From: an uncultured bacterium
GTDB taxonomy: Bacteria; Bacillota_I; Bacilli_A; RFN20; CAG-826
Direction: 5' to 3'
NCBI GenBank assembly: GCA_949300345.1
Contig: CASGDR010000009.1
Span: 1-53,303 of the forward strand
Length of the DNA: 53,303 nucleotides
Positions 23,829-33,208 of the stretch are shown here, one piece after another (the stretch's first letter is position 1; every line of letters begins with the position of its first letter). The notes beneath the pieces are model-generated. The model was not told where the DNA came from. It saw only the letters and a program-made list of their open reading frames with translations, and did no database searches. A program made the position numbers and the translations under genes.

Positions 23829-26516
23829 ATGGATAGCGACAAACTGCTTTTGCCCCAAACCCCTTTCGAGATGCGGGGCAACCTCAAAGAGAAGGAACCA
23901 AAGCTCATTTCCAAATGGGAGGAGATGAAGCTATACGAGAAGATGCTCCTAAACCGCAAGGACGCCCCGGAGTACATGCTCCATGACGGGCCCCCTTACG
24001 CCAACGGGGACATCCACTGCGGGCACATGCTCAATCGCCTGCTCAAGGATTTCGTGGTCCGCTTCAAGGCCATGCAGGGATACTCTACGCCCTTTGTCTT
24101 TGGCTTTGATACCCATGGGCTTCCCATCGAAGTGAAGCTCTCCAAATCCGGGATCGACCGCCACAAGATGTCGGTGGTCGACTTCAGGAAGAAGTGCGAG
24201 GAATACGCCCTTACCCAAGTTGAACGCCAGATGGAAGAAATCAAGCGCCTGGGGGTATTAGGGGATTATGGGCATCCCTATCTCACCTTGCAGAAGGAAT
24301 TCGAGGCCGAAGAGACCAAGGTCTTTGCTGACCTGGCCCTAAGGGGCCTCATCTATAAGGGCGTAAAGCCGGTCTATTGGTCGCCTTCTAGCGAATCCGC
24401 TTTGGCGGAAGCCGAAATCGAATACCATGATGTGCCGGCCAAGACCCTTTATGTGGCCTTCCCCATCATTGATGGGGGAACCCTCCTTGATAAGGACGTG
24501 AAGGCCCTGATCTGGACCACCACGCCCTGGACCATTCCCGCCAATCTGGCCATCACCATAAACCCGCGCTTCGACTACGGGGTCTATGATACGGGAAGCG
24601 GCAAGGTCCTTTGCCTAGTAAGCCTATCGAATACGCTTAAGCAACTGCTGGGCTTTGAGAAGATGGAACTATTGAAGTCCTTCAAGGGAAAAGAGCTCGA
24701 AGGGCTTAAGGCCGCCCATCCCTTATACGGGAGGGAATCGCCCTTTTTATGCGCCGACTTCGTCACCGAGGAGTCCGGCACCGGGCTGGTCCATACCGCG
24801 CCCGACCACGGCGGGGACGACTTCAACGTCTGCTTCAAATACGGGATCAAACCCTTCTGCCCGGTCGACGAAAAGGGCATTGTCCATTCTTCGATCGATC
24901 CTAAGATCGACGGGCAGGACTATGAAAAGACCAACGATATCGTAATCGAAGAGCTCATCGAAAAAGGCGCCCTATTAAAGGAAATCGATATCATCCATAG
25001 CTATCCCCATGACTGGAGGACCGGTAAGCCCCTCATATTCAGGGCCACGCCCCAGTGGTTTGCCTCCATCAAGCCGATCAGGGAAGAACTACTAGAAGCC
25101 ATCGATAAAATCGAATGGGATCCCATCTGGGGCAAGACCAAGATGCAGAACATGGTCAAGGACCGTTCCGACTGGTGCATTTCCCGCCAGAGGGCCTGGG
25201 GCGTGCCCATCCCCATCATCTATAACGAAGACGGCTCGCCCATCCTTAAGCGCGAAGTCTTCGACCATATTGCAAGCATCATCAGGGAAAAGGGCTCGGG
25301 TGCCTGGTATGAGCTAAGCGAGAAGGAACTGCTTCCCGAAGGCTATAGCGATCCGGCCTCTCCTAACGGCGGCTTCTATAAGGAAACCGACATCATGGAC
25401 GTCTGGTTCGATTCGGGTTCCTCCTGGAGGGGGGTTCTCCTTGAGAGGGGGATGAAATATCCCGCCGACTTGTACCTTGAGGGCAATGACCAATACCGGG
25501 GCTGGTTCAATGCCTCGCTTACCCTCTCGGTGGCCTGCAAGGGGCTAGCCCCCTTCAAGAAGTGCCTCACCCATGGCTGGGTCATGGACGAGAACTGGCA
25601 GAAGATGAGCAAGTCCAAGGGCAATGGGATCGATCCTAGCAAGGTCGCTAACGAACTCGGGGCCGATCTTCTTCGCCTTTTCGTCTCCTCGGTGGACTAC
25701 CGCTCCGAGGTCAAGATGTCCGAGAGCATCATCAAGGGCATCTCCGATTCCTACCGCAAGATCCGCAACACCTTCAGGTTCATGCTCGGCAATCTCCAAG
25801 ACGGGGAAGGCCGCACATATGTCCACGAGGACAAAGAGTATAGCTATTTACCTGAAGATAGGTTCATCTTGGCCAAGCTCGAGAAGGTGAAAAACGAGGT
25901 GCTATCGCGCTATGAGAAGTTCGACTTCGCCGTTGCCCGCGACCAGGTCGTCTCCTTCTTGGTCAATGATCTCTCGAGCTTCTACCTTGATATTTCCAAA
26001 GACCCCCTATATTGCGATGCCCCGGATTCGACTAGGCGCAAGGCCATCCAGGATGTCCTATATAAGTGCACCGATAACCTAAGCAAGCTACTTTGTCCCA
26101 TCATTCCCTTCACCATGGAAGAGGTCTATAGCCATTTCCCCAAGAAGGATAAGAAAGAGGCCCTGCAGCTTGAGGATTTCCCCACTGAGTCCCATGAATA
26201 CACCAAAGAAGACCTCAACCTCTATGAGCGGTTCATGGACGTCAGGGAAGAAGCCCTCAAAATCCTCGAAGAAGGCCGGGCCAAGGGACTATACGGCTCC
26301 AACTTGGATGCCGTCTTGAGCCTTGAGGTCATCGATGAGGCCGTCAAGGACATGCTCGACTCCCTTGATGAAGAAGAAAGGGCACGGATATTTGGAGTAG
26401 CCCAGCTCGTCTATGGCAAAAACGGGGCTATGGCCAGCCAAGAGGCCATTTGCTTTAGGTGCCGTAGGCATACCAAGCTCGAAAATGGCCTATGCAAGAG
26501 GTGCGCCGGTGAGTGA
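23829..26516 (+). CDS. ileS: Isoleucyl-tRNA synthetase
   Basis: An 895-residue class Ia synthetase. The HIGH element is HCGH (63-66) in YANGDIHCGHMLNRLLKD. The CP1 editing domain spans roughly 180-400 with WTTTPWTIPANLAI. The KMSKS loop is intact at 592-596. The C-terminus carries a two-CxxC zinc site (CFRC then CKRC), as in bacterial IleS. It is co-transcribed with ftsZ (3-base gap) and overlaps lspA by 8 bases. Confidence 0.97.
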   Translation: MDSDKLLLPQTPFEMRGNLKEKEPKLISKWEEMKLYEKMLLNRKDAPEYMLHDGPPYANGDIHCGHMLNRLLKDFVVRFKAMQGYSTPFVFGFDTHGLPIEVKLSKSGIDRHKMSVVDFRKKCEEYALTQVERQMEEIKRLGVLGDYGHPYLTLQKEFEAEETKVFADLALRGLIYKGVKPVYWSPSSESALAEAEIEYHDVPAKTLYVAFPIIDGGTLLDKDVKALIWTTTPWTIPANLAITINPRFDYGVYDTGSGKVLCLVSLSNTLKQLLGFEKMELLKSFKGKELEGLKAAHPLYGRESPFLCADFVTEESGTGLVHTAPDHGGDDFNVCFKYGIKPFCPVDEKGIVHSSIDPKIDGQDYEKTNDIVIEELIEKGALLKEIDIIHSYPHDWRTGKPLIFRATPQWFASIKPIREELLEAIDKIEWDPIWGKTKMQNMVKDRSDWCISRQRAWGVPIPIIYNEDGSPILKREVFDHIASIIREKGSGAWYELSEKELLPEGYSDPASPNGGFYKETDIMDVWFDSGSSWRGVLLERGMKYPADLYLEGNDQYRGWFNASLTLSVACKGLAPFKKCLTHGWVMDENWQKMSKSKGNGIDPSKVANELGADLLRLFVSSVDYRSEVKMSESIIKGISDSYRKIRNTFRFMLGNLQDGEGRTYVHEDKEYSYLPEDRFILAKLEKVKNEVLSRYEKFDFAVARDQVVSFLVNDLSSFYLDISKDPLYCDAPDSTRRKAIQDVLYKCTDNLSKLLCPIIPFTMEEVYSHFPKKDKKEALQLEDFPTESHEYTKEDLNLYERFMDVREEALKILEEGRAKGLYGSNLDAVLSLEVIDEAVKDMLDSLDEEERARIFGVAQLVYGKNGAMASQEAICFRCRRHTKLENGLCKRCAGE

Positions 26517-27153
26517 AGAAAAAAAGGACCTGGTTCCTGAAACGAAAACCGAAGAGGGGCATAAGTGCCCCTTTTGCCGCATCAAGGAAGTGGATTGGAA
26601 GGGGATATTCATCTCCTGCCTTTGGGCTTTTCCCATCCTTTTGGGCCTGGATTTACTCAGCAAGTGGCTGGTCCAGCTGAACCTCGATCCGGGCCAAGAG
26701 ATACCCATCATTTCCAATTTCCTTTACATCACCTTGGTCTATAACACCGGTTCGGCCGGCGGGGCCGGGGCCGGAAACTTCGGGATGCGGATCTTCTACA
26801 TCATCGTCTCCTGGGCCATGTCCATCGTCTTTATCTATTGCCTTTTCCGCTTCAGGAAGAAAAAAGACCTCTTTTTGAACATCATCCTGATCCTTTGCCT
26901 TTCCGGGGCGGTGGGCAATCTCATCGATCGGACCTTCTATTGGCCCGAGACCGTCGGCTTCAGCGGGGTCATCGACTTCATCGAAGTCTATCTCCAGGGC
27001 GGGCCAAATGGCCCCAGCATCGCCTGGATGAGCCCTTTTCCCATCTTCAATCTGGCCGATAGCTATCTGGTGATCGGAGTGATTCTATTCATCATCTACA
27101 TGATTTTGGCGGCCATCAAGGAAAGGAAAAAGGAAAGCCAAGACGATGAGTGA
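26509..27153 (+). CDS. lspA: Lipoprotein signal peptidase LspA with N-terminal extension
   Basis: Inner-membrane aspartyl protease that cuts prolipoproteins before the lipid-modified Cys; several lipoproteins here need it. Catalytic residues are Asp140 (GNLIDR) and Asp184 (FNLADSY), with YITLVYNTGSAGG before them. AAGAGGTG at 26497-26504 selects the GTG at 26509, five bases after the site and overlapping the ileS stop. The 214 residues exceed the usual 150-170. The extra part is a soluble N-terminus of about 30 residues with a CPFC motif (20-23), plus a loop with PNGPS near 166-170. rluD overlaps by 8 bases. Confidence 0.94.
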   Translation: MSEEKKDLVPETKTEEGHKCPFCRIKEVDWKGIFISCLWAFPILLGLDLLSKWLVQLNLDPGQEIPIISNFLYITLVYNTGSAGGAGAGNFGMRIFYIIVSWAMSIVFIYCLFRFRKKKDLFLNIILILCLSGAVGNLIDRTFYWPETVGFSGVIDFIEVYLQGGPNGPSIAWMSPFPIFNLADSYLVIGVILFIIYMILAAIKERKKESQDDE

Positions 27154-28060
27154 GACCTTTAGGGTAAGTGAAGAATATGGCAACCGCCGCCTCGACGAGG
27201 CCCTTTCCTCATATCTTGGCCTATCGAGGGCCGAGGGCAAGAGGATGGTCAAGGAAGGTAGGGTCATCCTAAATGGCAAGAAGATCGAAAAAGCCTCGAC
27301 CACCATTAGGGAAAACGACCTCATCGAATTCGAAAGATCAGAGGAAAAGCCTAGCGATTTGATCCCTGAGAAGATGGACCTAGACATCGTCTATGAAGAC
27401 GAGGATATCCTCATCATCAATAAGCCCCAGGGGCTGGTCGTCCATCCCGGAAACGGCCATAACGAGGGGACCTTGGTAAACGGTCTACTATATAAGGGCA
27501 TGGATCTGGCCGATTCGGGAGAAGGCTTCCGTCCGGGCTTGGTCCACCGCATCGATAAGGATACTTCGGGCTTATTGGCCGTGGCCAAAAGCGATCTGGC
27601 CATGGAAAGCCTGCGGGAACAATTAAGCGACCACTCGATGGCGAGGGAATATCAGGCCATCGTCCTAGGAAGGATCGATGAGGCCCAGGCCAAGATCGAC
27701 GCGCCGTTAGGACGCGATATAAAAAGGGCCACCCGCTTCGCGGTAGTCCCCAAAGGAGGCAAGGAAGCTCTCACCTATTTCGAGGTCTTGGAGCGATTTA
27801 GCACCCACACCTACATCAAGTGCCGCCTTTTTACCGGAAGGACCCATCAGATCAGGGTCCATATGGAATACATCGGCCATCCGGTGGAAGGCGATCCCTT
27901 ATACGGAAGCGGCAACCGCAAGCTCTACGATAAGGGGCAACTGCTTCATGCCGGGAAATTGGTGCTCTTGCATCCAAGAAGCCACGAAAGGATGGAGTTC
28001 AGCGCCCCGCTTCCTAGCTATTTCGAGGAAGTGCTTGGCAAACTCAGGCAAGAAAAATAA
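27146..28060 (+). CDS. rluD: RluD-family 23S rRNA pseudouridine synthase
   Basis: A 304-residue enzyme that isomerises uridines in large-subunit rRNA. An N-terminal S4 RNA-binding domain (about 14-60, RRLDEALSSYLGLSRAEGKR) precedes the RluA/RluD catalytic domain with HRIDKDTSGLLAVAK and catalytic Asp137. FTGRTHQIRVHMEYIGHPV is the second family motif. It ends the ftsZ-ileS-lspA-rluD unit, overlaps lspA by 8 bases and is followed by a terminator. Confidence 0.93.
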   Translation: MSETFRVSEEYGNRRLDEALSSYLGLSRAEGKRMVKEGRVILNGKKIEKASTTIRENDLIEFERSEEKPSDLIPEKMDLDIVYEDEDILIINKPQGLVVHPGNGHNEGTLVNGLLYKGMDLADSGEGFRPGLVHRIDKDTSGLLAVAKSDLAMESLREQLSDHSMAREYQAIVLGRIDEAQAKIDAPLGRDIKRATRFAVVPKGGKEALTYFEVLERFSTHTYIKCRLFTGRTHQIRVHMEYIGHPVEGDPLYGSGNRKLYDKGQLLHAGKLVLLHPRSHERMEFSAPLPSYFEEVLGKLRQEK

Positions 28061-28084
28061 GGCGGATGTTTCCGTCTTTTTTCT
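28059..28084. terminator. Intrinsic terminator between convergent rluD and rnhC
   Basis: AAGGCGGA-TGTT-TCCGTCTT (one G-U pair) followed by T bases, just after the rluD stop. The A-rich 5' flank allows use from the rnhC side too. Confidence 0.75.
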
Positions 28085-28095
28085 TCAGTAGGGGT

Positions 28096-29016
28096 TTATT
28101 CTTCCTCGAGGATCTTTTTGAAGGTGGCGAAATCGCTTTTGGCGACCTTGCTGAGGAGGTCTTTATGCTCCTTTAGGAAATAGGTGGCAAACTCCTTGGT
28201 CCTACTTGATGAACCTAAAGGGAAGTCGATCCCATATTCCTTGGACATCTCTTCCATCTTCCTAAGGAAGGAGTAGCGGGCGATCATCGAGGCGGCGGCC
28301 ACCGCCGGGTAGAGGCTTTCCCCTTTTGGGGAAAAGGCGATGCCTTTGACGATATGGGGTTCGCCTTTTAGATAGGAATAGTACTTGCTAGGGGCGACGA
28401 ACTGATCGAGGAAGGGATGGGCCCTAGGGTATTTTTCCAAGAGGTTATACAACACCCGGTTATGCATCTTGGCCTTGATCTGGTTCATGTTGTTATCAGG
28501 ATGGACCTCGTTGTATTTTTCGGGCGTTAGATAGAGCTGGGAATAGGGGATCTTCCTGATGAGCTGCGGCACCCTTTTTAGGATGTCCTCATCGCTTAGC
28601 TTCTTGCTATCGCCTACCCCGAGCTCTTCCAAGAAGGGGAGGTCGGACTCTTTTATATAGGCGGCGGCCACCGAAATGCCCCCGAAGGCATCTCCGGTCC
28701 CCACCTCGTCGCTACCTACCATCGGGTAGAGGGGAAGCGGGGCTTTTACGGGGAGTTTTTCATCCCTTCTCCCTTGGGTTTTTATCTGGGGATGGCCGTA
28801 TTTGAAGGCGGCCTCATAAGCCCCTTCGCCCTGGAAGAGGACCTTGTATTTGTCCTTCTCTTTGCTCTTATAGACGGAGATGGCAACATCCTTGGTCTTA
28901 TAGAAGGCGACCATGTATTCGGCCTTGGGGCTTTCATAGTATTCCGCGTAGTCCTTATTTAGGGTCAGCAAAGCCTTCTTATCAAGCAAGAGGGTAAAGG
29001 GTCCTTGGGGTTTCAT
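28096..29016 (-). CDS. rnhC: Ribonuclease HIII
   Basis: A 306-residue RNase HIII that removes RNA from RNA-DNA hybrids. The N-terminal TBP-like substrate-binding domain (about 1-90) precedes the type 2 RNase H core. PMVGSDEVGTGDAFGG holds Asp103 and Glu104, the DEDE pair that separates HIII from HII. GVGDSKKLSDEDI and AAASMIARYSFLRKM follow. Minus strand, diverging from mutS2, the common arrangement in Firmicutes. A TAGAAT box sits six bases before the ATG. Confidence 0.95.
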   Translation of the reverse strand: MKPQGPFTLLLDKKALLTLNKDYAEYYESPKAEYMVAFYKTKDVAISVYKSKEKDKYKVLFQGEGAYEAAFKYGHPQIKTQGRRDEKLPVKAPLPLYPMVGSDEVGTGDAFGGISVAAAYIKESDLPFLEELGVGDSKKLSDEDILKRVPQLIRKIPYSQLYLTPEKYNEVHPDNNMNQIKAKMHNRVLYNLLEKYPRAHPFLDQFVAPSKYYSYLKGEPHIVKGIAFSPKGESLYPAVAAASMIARYSFLRKMEEMSKEYGIDFPLGSSSRTKEFATYFLKEHKDLLSKVAKSDFATFKKILEEE

Positions 29017-29022
29017 CCTCTT

Positions 29023-29028
29023 ATTCTA
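29023..29028 (-). promoter_or_regulatory. -10 box 6 bases before start codon (rnhC)
   Basis: TAGAAT on the minus strand, AAGAGG, then ATG at 29016. The AAGAGG touches the start codon, so it cannot act as a normal ribosome site. Leaderless-type start. Confidence 0.5.
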
Positions 29029-29049
29029 AAGCCCGTTTGGGCTTTGTTG

Positions 29050-29055
29050 TATAAT
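29050..29055 (+). promoter_or_regulatory. -10 box 10 bases before start codon (mutS2)
   Basis: A perfect TATAAT, ten bases, ATG at 29066. This leaves a leader of only a few bases. Confidence 0.55.
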
Positions 29056-29065
29056 CCTCTTGATA

Positions 29066-31351
29066 ATGGAAGACTTCCTACATTTCAGCAAAGTACTAGA
29101 AAGCCTAAAGGCTTATCCCAAAAGCGAAAGGGGCTACTTTTTATTCTCTAGCATCACGGCCTTTACTAGTCCCAAGGAACTAGAAGAAGAACTCAAGATG
29201 CTTACTGCGGCCTATGCCTTTTTGGATTCGGGCGAAGGGGCCATCTTCCCCGAATGCCTCGACATCACCAAGAGGTTTGAAAATGCCCATAAGACCGGGC
29301 TTTTTGCCCCAGAAGAATTCCTCTCTTTTGCTTTGGAGTACGAGCATTACGCCTATCTGAAGGGGAAGTTCGAACTATGCGGTGGGCCTTTGAAGGACTA
29401 TGTAGCCTTTGGGCCGGACCTTGACTTTTTAGTCAAAGAGATAAGGCGCATCTTCGTTGAATCCGGGGAGATAAAGGACAAGGCTTCTAGCGAGCTATAT
29501 TCCATCAGGCTGAAGATCGCCTCCATCTCTTCTTCGATGGAAGGGGAAGCTAGGAAACTAGCTCTTGCTAACCAAAGCTATCTCAATTCCCCGGAGCCCT
29601 TATACCGGGATGGCCGTTATGTCCTATCCTTCAAGAGCTCTTATAAAAACAAGCTTAGCGGCATGATCCTTGGCTATTCGGGCTCAGGGGAAACCGCCTA
29701 TGTCCTTCCCGCGCGGCTTTTGGATCTGGAAAACAAGCTCGAGGAACTCCGCTCCAACGAGAAAGCCGAAATCAGGAAGATCCTCATTAGATTGACCAAG
29801 AAGACCCTCGAATACGAAAGCGAGATCGCCTATATAGAGGAAAAGCATGGCTATCTTGACTATCTATTCGCTAGGGCCAGGTGGGGCAAGGACCAGCTGA
29901 TGGACGTTCCTACCCTTAGCCAAGATAGAAGCATTGCCCTTAAAGGGCTATTCCATCCGGGGCTCAGACACGATAAGTCCATCCTCAATGACCTCTATCT
30001 GGATGAATCCAAGCGCTTCTTGCTATTATCCGGCCCCAATGCCGGGGGCAAGACGGTCTTGATGCTGAGCCTTGGGATCGCGGCCATGAGCTTCATGCAC
30101 GGCCTTCCCGTGGCCGTTAAAGAGGGGAGTAGCCTTCCCTTCTTCAGCGGCATCTATGGCGATATCGGGGACAACCAATCCCTCGAAGATAGCCTTTCGA
30201 CCTTCGCGGCCCATATGGAAAATGTCGGTAGGGCCCTAGCCAAAGCCGATGAGGATAGCCTGGTCCTATTCGATGAATTAGGAAGCGGCACTTCGCCCCT
30301 TGAGGGCGAGGCCATCGCCCTAGCGGTATCCGAGGAAGTGCTGGAAAAGAAATGCTTCGGGGTGGTAAGCAGCCACTTTGATGCCCTAAAGGCCTTCGCC
30401 ATCGACCATCGGGGGGCCATCAACGGCAGCTTTTCCTATGATGAGCAGGGGATCAAACCGACCTATCGCCTGCAGATGGGGGTGCCTGGCGAATCCTTGG
30501 CCCTAACGGCCGCGGCGGCCTATGGGCTAGACGAGAAGATCCTCGAGAGAGCCAAGAAGCACCTTGAAGGACAAAGCGATTTCTCGGTTAGCGAGGCTCT
30601 TCGTAAGCTCAAGGAACAATACGGGGAATACGAAGCCTTAAGCAATGACCTTAGCAAAGAAAAAGCCCAATACGATGAGCGACTAGCTAGGCTAGAAAAG
30701 CAACAGGAAGAACTGGATAGAAGAAGGGCGAGCCTAAAAGAAGAAGCCGCAAGGGAAAAAGACGAACTGCTACAGAAGGCCGAAGAGAAGATAAAAGAGG
30801 CCATGGCCCTACTTGAAAAGGGCAGCAAGACCCATGAGCTAATCAAGGCCCGCAAGGAGCTGGAAGAACTAAGGGAAAGCAAGGTAGAAAGAACCTTCGA
30901 CGAGGCCCTATCCGTCGGCGACTACGTGGAAATACCCAGCTATGAAGCCGAGGGGCGGATCATGAAGATCCAGGGCAAGAGGGCCGAGGTCAACGGCCGG
31001 GACGGCTTTACTTATAAAATCGAAACCAAGTACCTAAGGAAAACCAAGGAACCGGCCTTGCAAAAGGAGATGAAGGCCAGGGTTAGGAATGAGTCCTTTT
31101 CTAGCCTGCCCCTAGAGCTAAACATGCTAGGGATGCGCTACGAGGAGGCCCAGGAGGCCTTAGCCCGCTACCTTGACGCCTGCCGGGTCAAGGGAATAAA
31201 AAGGGTAAGGATCATCCATGGCTTTGGTACCGGGGCCTTAAGAAGGATGACCGAGGAATACCTTAATGGCCATAGCGAGTTCGTCTTATCCTACGAAAGG
31301 GCCGGGGCTAGTGAAGGCGGGCTAGGGGCCACCATAGTAAAGCTTAGATAA
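29066..31351 (+). CDS. mutS2: MutS2 endonuclease/ATPase
   Basis: A 761-residue MutS homologue with Walker A GPNAGGKTVLML near 324-335, Walker B FDELGSGTSPLEGEA near 402-416, a long Glu/Lys coiled coil (about 515-620) and a C-terminal Smr nuclease domain (about 685-761, with LNMLGMRYEEAQEALARYL and RIIHGFGTGALR). MutS2 suppresses recombination and, in Bacillus, splits collided ribosomes. The ATG at 29066 is preferred to the TTG at 29060. Divergent from rnhC, with only 49 bases between the two starts. Confidence 0.95.
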   Translation: MEDFLHFSKVLESLKAYPKSERGYFLFSSITAFTSPKELEEELKMLTAAYAFLDSGEGAIFPECLDITKRFENAHKTGLFAPEEFLSFALEYEHYAYLKGKFELCGGPLKDYVAFGPDLDFLVKEIRRIFVESGEIKDKASSELYSIRLKIASISSSMEGEARKLALANQSYLNSPEPLYRDGRYVLSFKSSYKNKLSGMILGYSGSGETAYVLPARLLDLENKLEELRSNEKAEIRKILIRLTKKTLEYESEIAYIEEKHGYLDYLFARARWGKDQLMDVPTLSQDRSIALKGLFHPGLRHDKSILNDLYLDESKRFLLLSGPNAGGKTVLMLSLGIAAMSFMHGLPVAVKEGSSLPFFSGIYGDIGDNQSLEDSLSTFAAHMENVGRALAKADEDSLVLFDELGSGTSPLEGEAIALAVSEEVLEKKCFGVVSSHFDALKAFAIDHRGAINGSFSYDEQGIKPTYRLQMGVPGESLALTAAAAYGLDEKILERAKKHLEGQSDFSVSEALRKLKEQYGEYEALSNDLSKEKAQYDERLARLEKQQEELDRRRASLKEEAAREKDELLQKAEEKIKEAMALLEKGSKTHELIKARKELEELRESKVERTFDEALSVGDYVEIPSYEAEGRIMKIQGKRAEVNGRDGFTYKIETKYLRKTKEPALQKEMKARVRNESFSSLPLELNMLGMRYEEAQEALARYLDACRVKGIKRVRIIHGFGTGALRRMTEEYLNGHSEFVLSYERAGASEGGLGATIVKLR

Positions 31352-31407
31352 TCATTTCCATCGGCTAGATGACTAGGCAAATGGGGCAAGGAACTTACCT
31401 AGGATGA

Positions 31408-31413
31408 TAGAAT
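31408..31413 (+). promoter_or_regulatory. -10 box 7 bases before start codon (uvrC)
   Basis: TAGAAT, seven bases, ATG at 31421; a second in-frame ATG at 31418 is 4 bases away. No ribosome site. Confidence 0.5.
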
Positions 31414-31420
31414 CTTGATG

Positions 31421-33181
31421 ATGACCGAACGCCTTAGAGAACTCATCGCCTTGCTCCCGGATAAGCCGGGGGTCTATCTGATGAAGGACGATGGGGGAAA
31501 CATCATCTATATCGGTAAGGCCAAGAACCTCAGAAAGAGGGTCAGCCAGTATTTTTTGCGCCCCCAGTCGGGCAAGGTCGCCGCGATGGTGGGGCATGTA
31601 TATGAATTCGATACCATCGTCCTAAGTAGCGAAAAGGAAGCCTTCATCTTGGAGATGAACCTCATCCAGACCCATTATCCTAGATACAACATCATGCTGA
31701 TGGACGATAGCCATTATCCCTATATCGCCCTTAGGCGGAGCGACGCCTATCTGAAGATCGCTAGGAAGACGGGGGATAGACGCTATCTATATTTCGGGCC
31801 CTATCCCGAATCGCGCTCGGCCTATCTGACCATCGATATCGCCAACAAGATCTTTCCGACCAGGAAATGCCGGACATTACCGAAGAAACCCTGTCTTTAT
31901 TACCATATGGGGCAGTGTCTGGCCCCCTGTCTACATGAGATAAAGGACGAAGAGTTCAAGCGCCTTTATGAAGAGGTGAAGCGCTTTCTAGCAGGGGATA
32001 ACCTAGAGGCCAAGGCCTCCTTGAAGAAGCTGATGGATAAGGCGGTGGAAGAGCTGAGGTTCGAAGAGGCCGCCGGCTATAAGAAGATGATCGATTCGCT
32101 TAAATCGACCTCCGAGTCCCAATCGGTGGAATCAAGAAGGACCAATAACTATGACGTGGTGGGCTATAGCTCTAGGGAAGGATATTTTGCCCTATCGGTG
32201 ATGCTATACCGCAAAGGAAGGCTATTAGGTAAGGAAAACCTAGTCTATCCCTCCTATAACGAAGCCGATCCCGAAGAGGTGGCCGAGAGGCTGGCCGAAT
32301 ACTATCTAAGGCGGGAGCCGCCCAAGGAACTGGTGACCTCTTTCCCGGGTTTGAAAGAAGCGATCGAAGCCCTTTTGGACAATGTCAAAATAACTGAGCC
32401 AAAAGAGGGATTGTTGCTAGACGAAGTGAAATTGGCAACCTTGAACGCCAAAGAGGGTCTTGACGCCCATTTTAGCCATGGAAGATTGGAAGAAGATGGG
32501 CTAGCGTTACTAGAAGAGCTAGGGGAGATCTTGGGCATAGATACCCCATATCACATCGAGCTATTCGATAACTCCCATATCCAAGGGGCCCAGGCCGTTT
32601 CGGCGGAGGTGGCCTACATCAACTCCAAGCCGGCCAAGAAGCTCTACCGGAAGTTTCTGCTTTCCGAGGAGCACGCCGGGGACGACTTTGCCTCCATGAG
32701 GGAAGCGGTATACCGCCGCTATAGCCGCATGAAGGAAGCGGGGGAGAAATTGCCAGACCTCTTGCTTCTTGACGGGGGCTTGCCCCAGATCCATGCCGCC
32801 GAAGAGGCCTTAGATAAAGCCGGTGTCAGGATAAACCACGCCGGGCTATACAAGAACGAGCGCCACCAGACCGAAGGGTTGATTGACTCTAGCGGCAAGA
32901 AATACCCGATAGACAAGAAATCGCCGCTATTCTATCTATTGATGCGGATGCAGGACGAAGTCCACCGCTATGCCATCAGCTTCCATAAGAAGAAGCGTTC
33001 CAAGGCCATGGTGGAAGATGTCTATGAGGGCATCAAGGGCCTAGGGCCGAAAAGAAGATTGCTCCTCGATAGCCAATATCCGAGCCTAGAAAGGCTATTT
33101 ATGGCCTCCAAGGAAGAGCTGAGCCAGATCTTGCCAAAAGAGTCGGCCGAAGCCCTTTATGAAAAATTGCACGGGAAGTAA
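31421..33181 (+). CDS. uvrC: UvrABC excinuclease subunit C
   Basis: A 586-residue nucleotide-excision-repair nuclease. The GIY-YIG domain that cuts 3' of the lesion is at the N-terminus (GVYLMKDDGGNIIYIGKAKN near 17-36). The UVR motif (LMDKAVEELRFEEAAGYKKM) binds UvrB. The RNase H-like domain with IELFDNSHIQGAQAVS and LLLLDGGLPQI makes the 5' cut. The helix-hairpin-helix end (YEGIKGLGPKRRLLLDSQYP) binds DNA. The start was chosen by its distance from the TAGAAT box; the upstream in-frame TTG and ATG would add one or two residues. Confidence 0.95.
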   Translation: MTERLRELIALLPDKPGVYLMKDDGGNIIYIGKAKNLRKRVSQYFLRPQSGKVAAMVGHVYEFDTIVLSSEKEAFILEMNLIQTHYPRYNIMLMDDSHYPYIALRRSDAYLKIARKTGDRRYLYFGPYPESRSAYLTIDIANKIFPTRKCRTLPKKPCLYYHMGQCLAPCLHEIKDEEFKRLYEEVKRFLAGDNLEAKASLKKLMDKAVEELRFEEAAGYKKMIDSLKSTSESQSVESRRTNNYDVVGYSSREGYFALSVMLYRKGRLLGKENLVYPSYNEADPEEVAERLAEYYLRREPPKELVTSFPGLKEAIEALLDNVKITEPKEGLLLDEVKLATLNAKEGLDAHFSHGRLEEDGLALLEELGEILGIDTPYHIELFDNSHIQGAQAVSAEVAYINSKPAKKLYRKFLLSEEHAGDDFASMREAVYRRYSRMKEAGEKLPDLLLLDGGLPQIHAAEEALDKAGVRINHAGLYKNERHQTEGLIDSSGKKYPIDKKSPLFYLLMRMQDEVHRYAISFHKKKRSKAMVEDVYEGIKGLGPKRRLLLDSQYPSLERLFMASKEELSQILPKESAEALYEKLHGK

Positions 33182-33195
33182 AGGGAACTTTGCTT

Positions 33196-33201
33196 TATAA
33201 T
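33196..33201 (+). promoter_or_regulatory. -10 box 7 bases before GTG start (lipoprotein)
   Basis: TATAAT, TCCTTCC, then GTG at 33209. No ribosome site and no room for a leader. Confidence 0.55.
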
Positions 33202-33208
33202 TCCTTCC

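Noticed and set aside
26413-26508. Longer lspA start inside ileS
   Set aside because: The extra 32 residues are ileS sequence in another frame; AAGAGGTG precedes the GTG at 26509.
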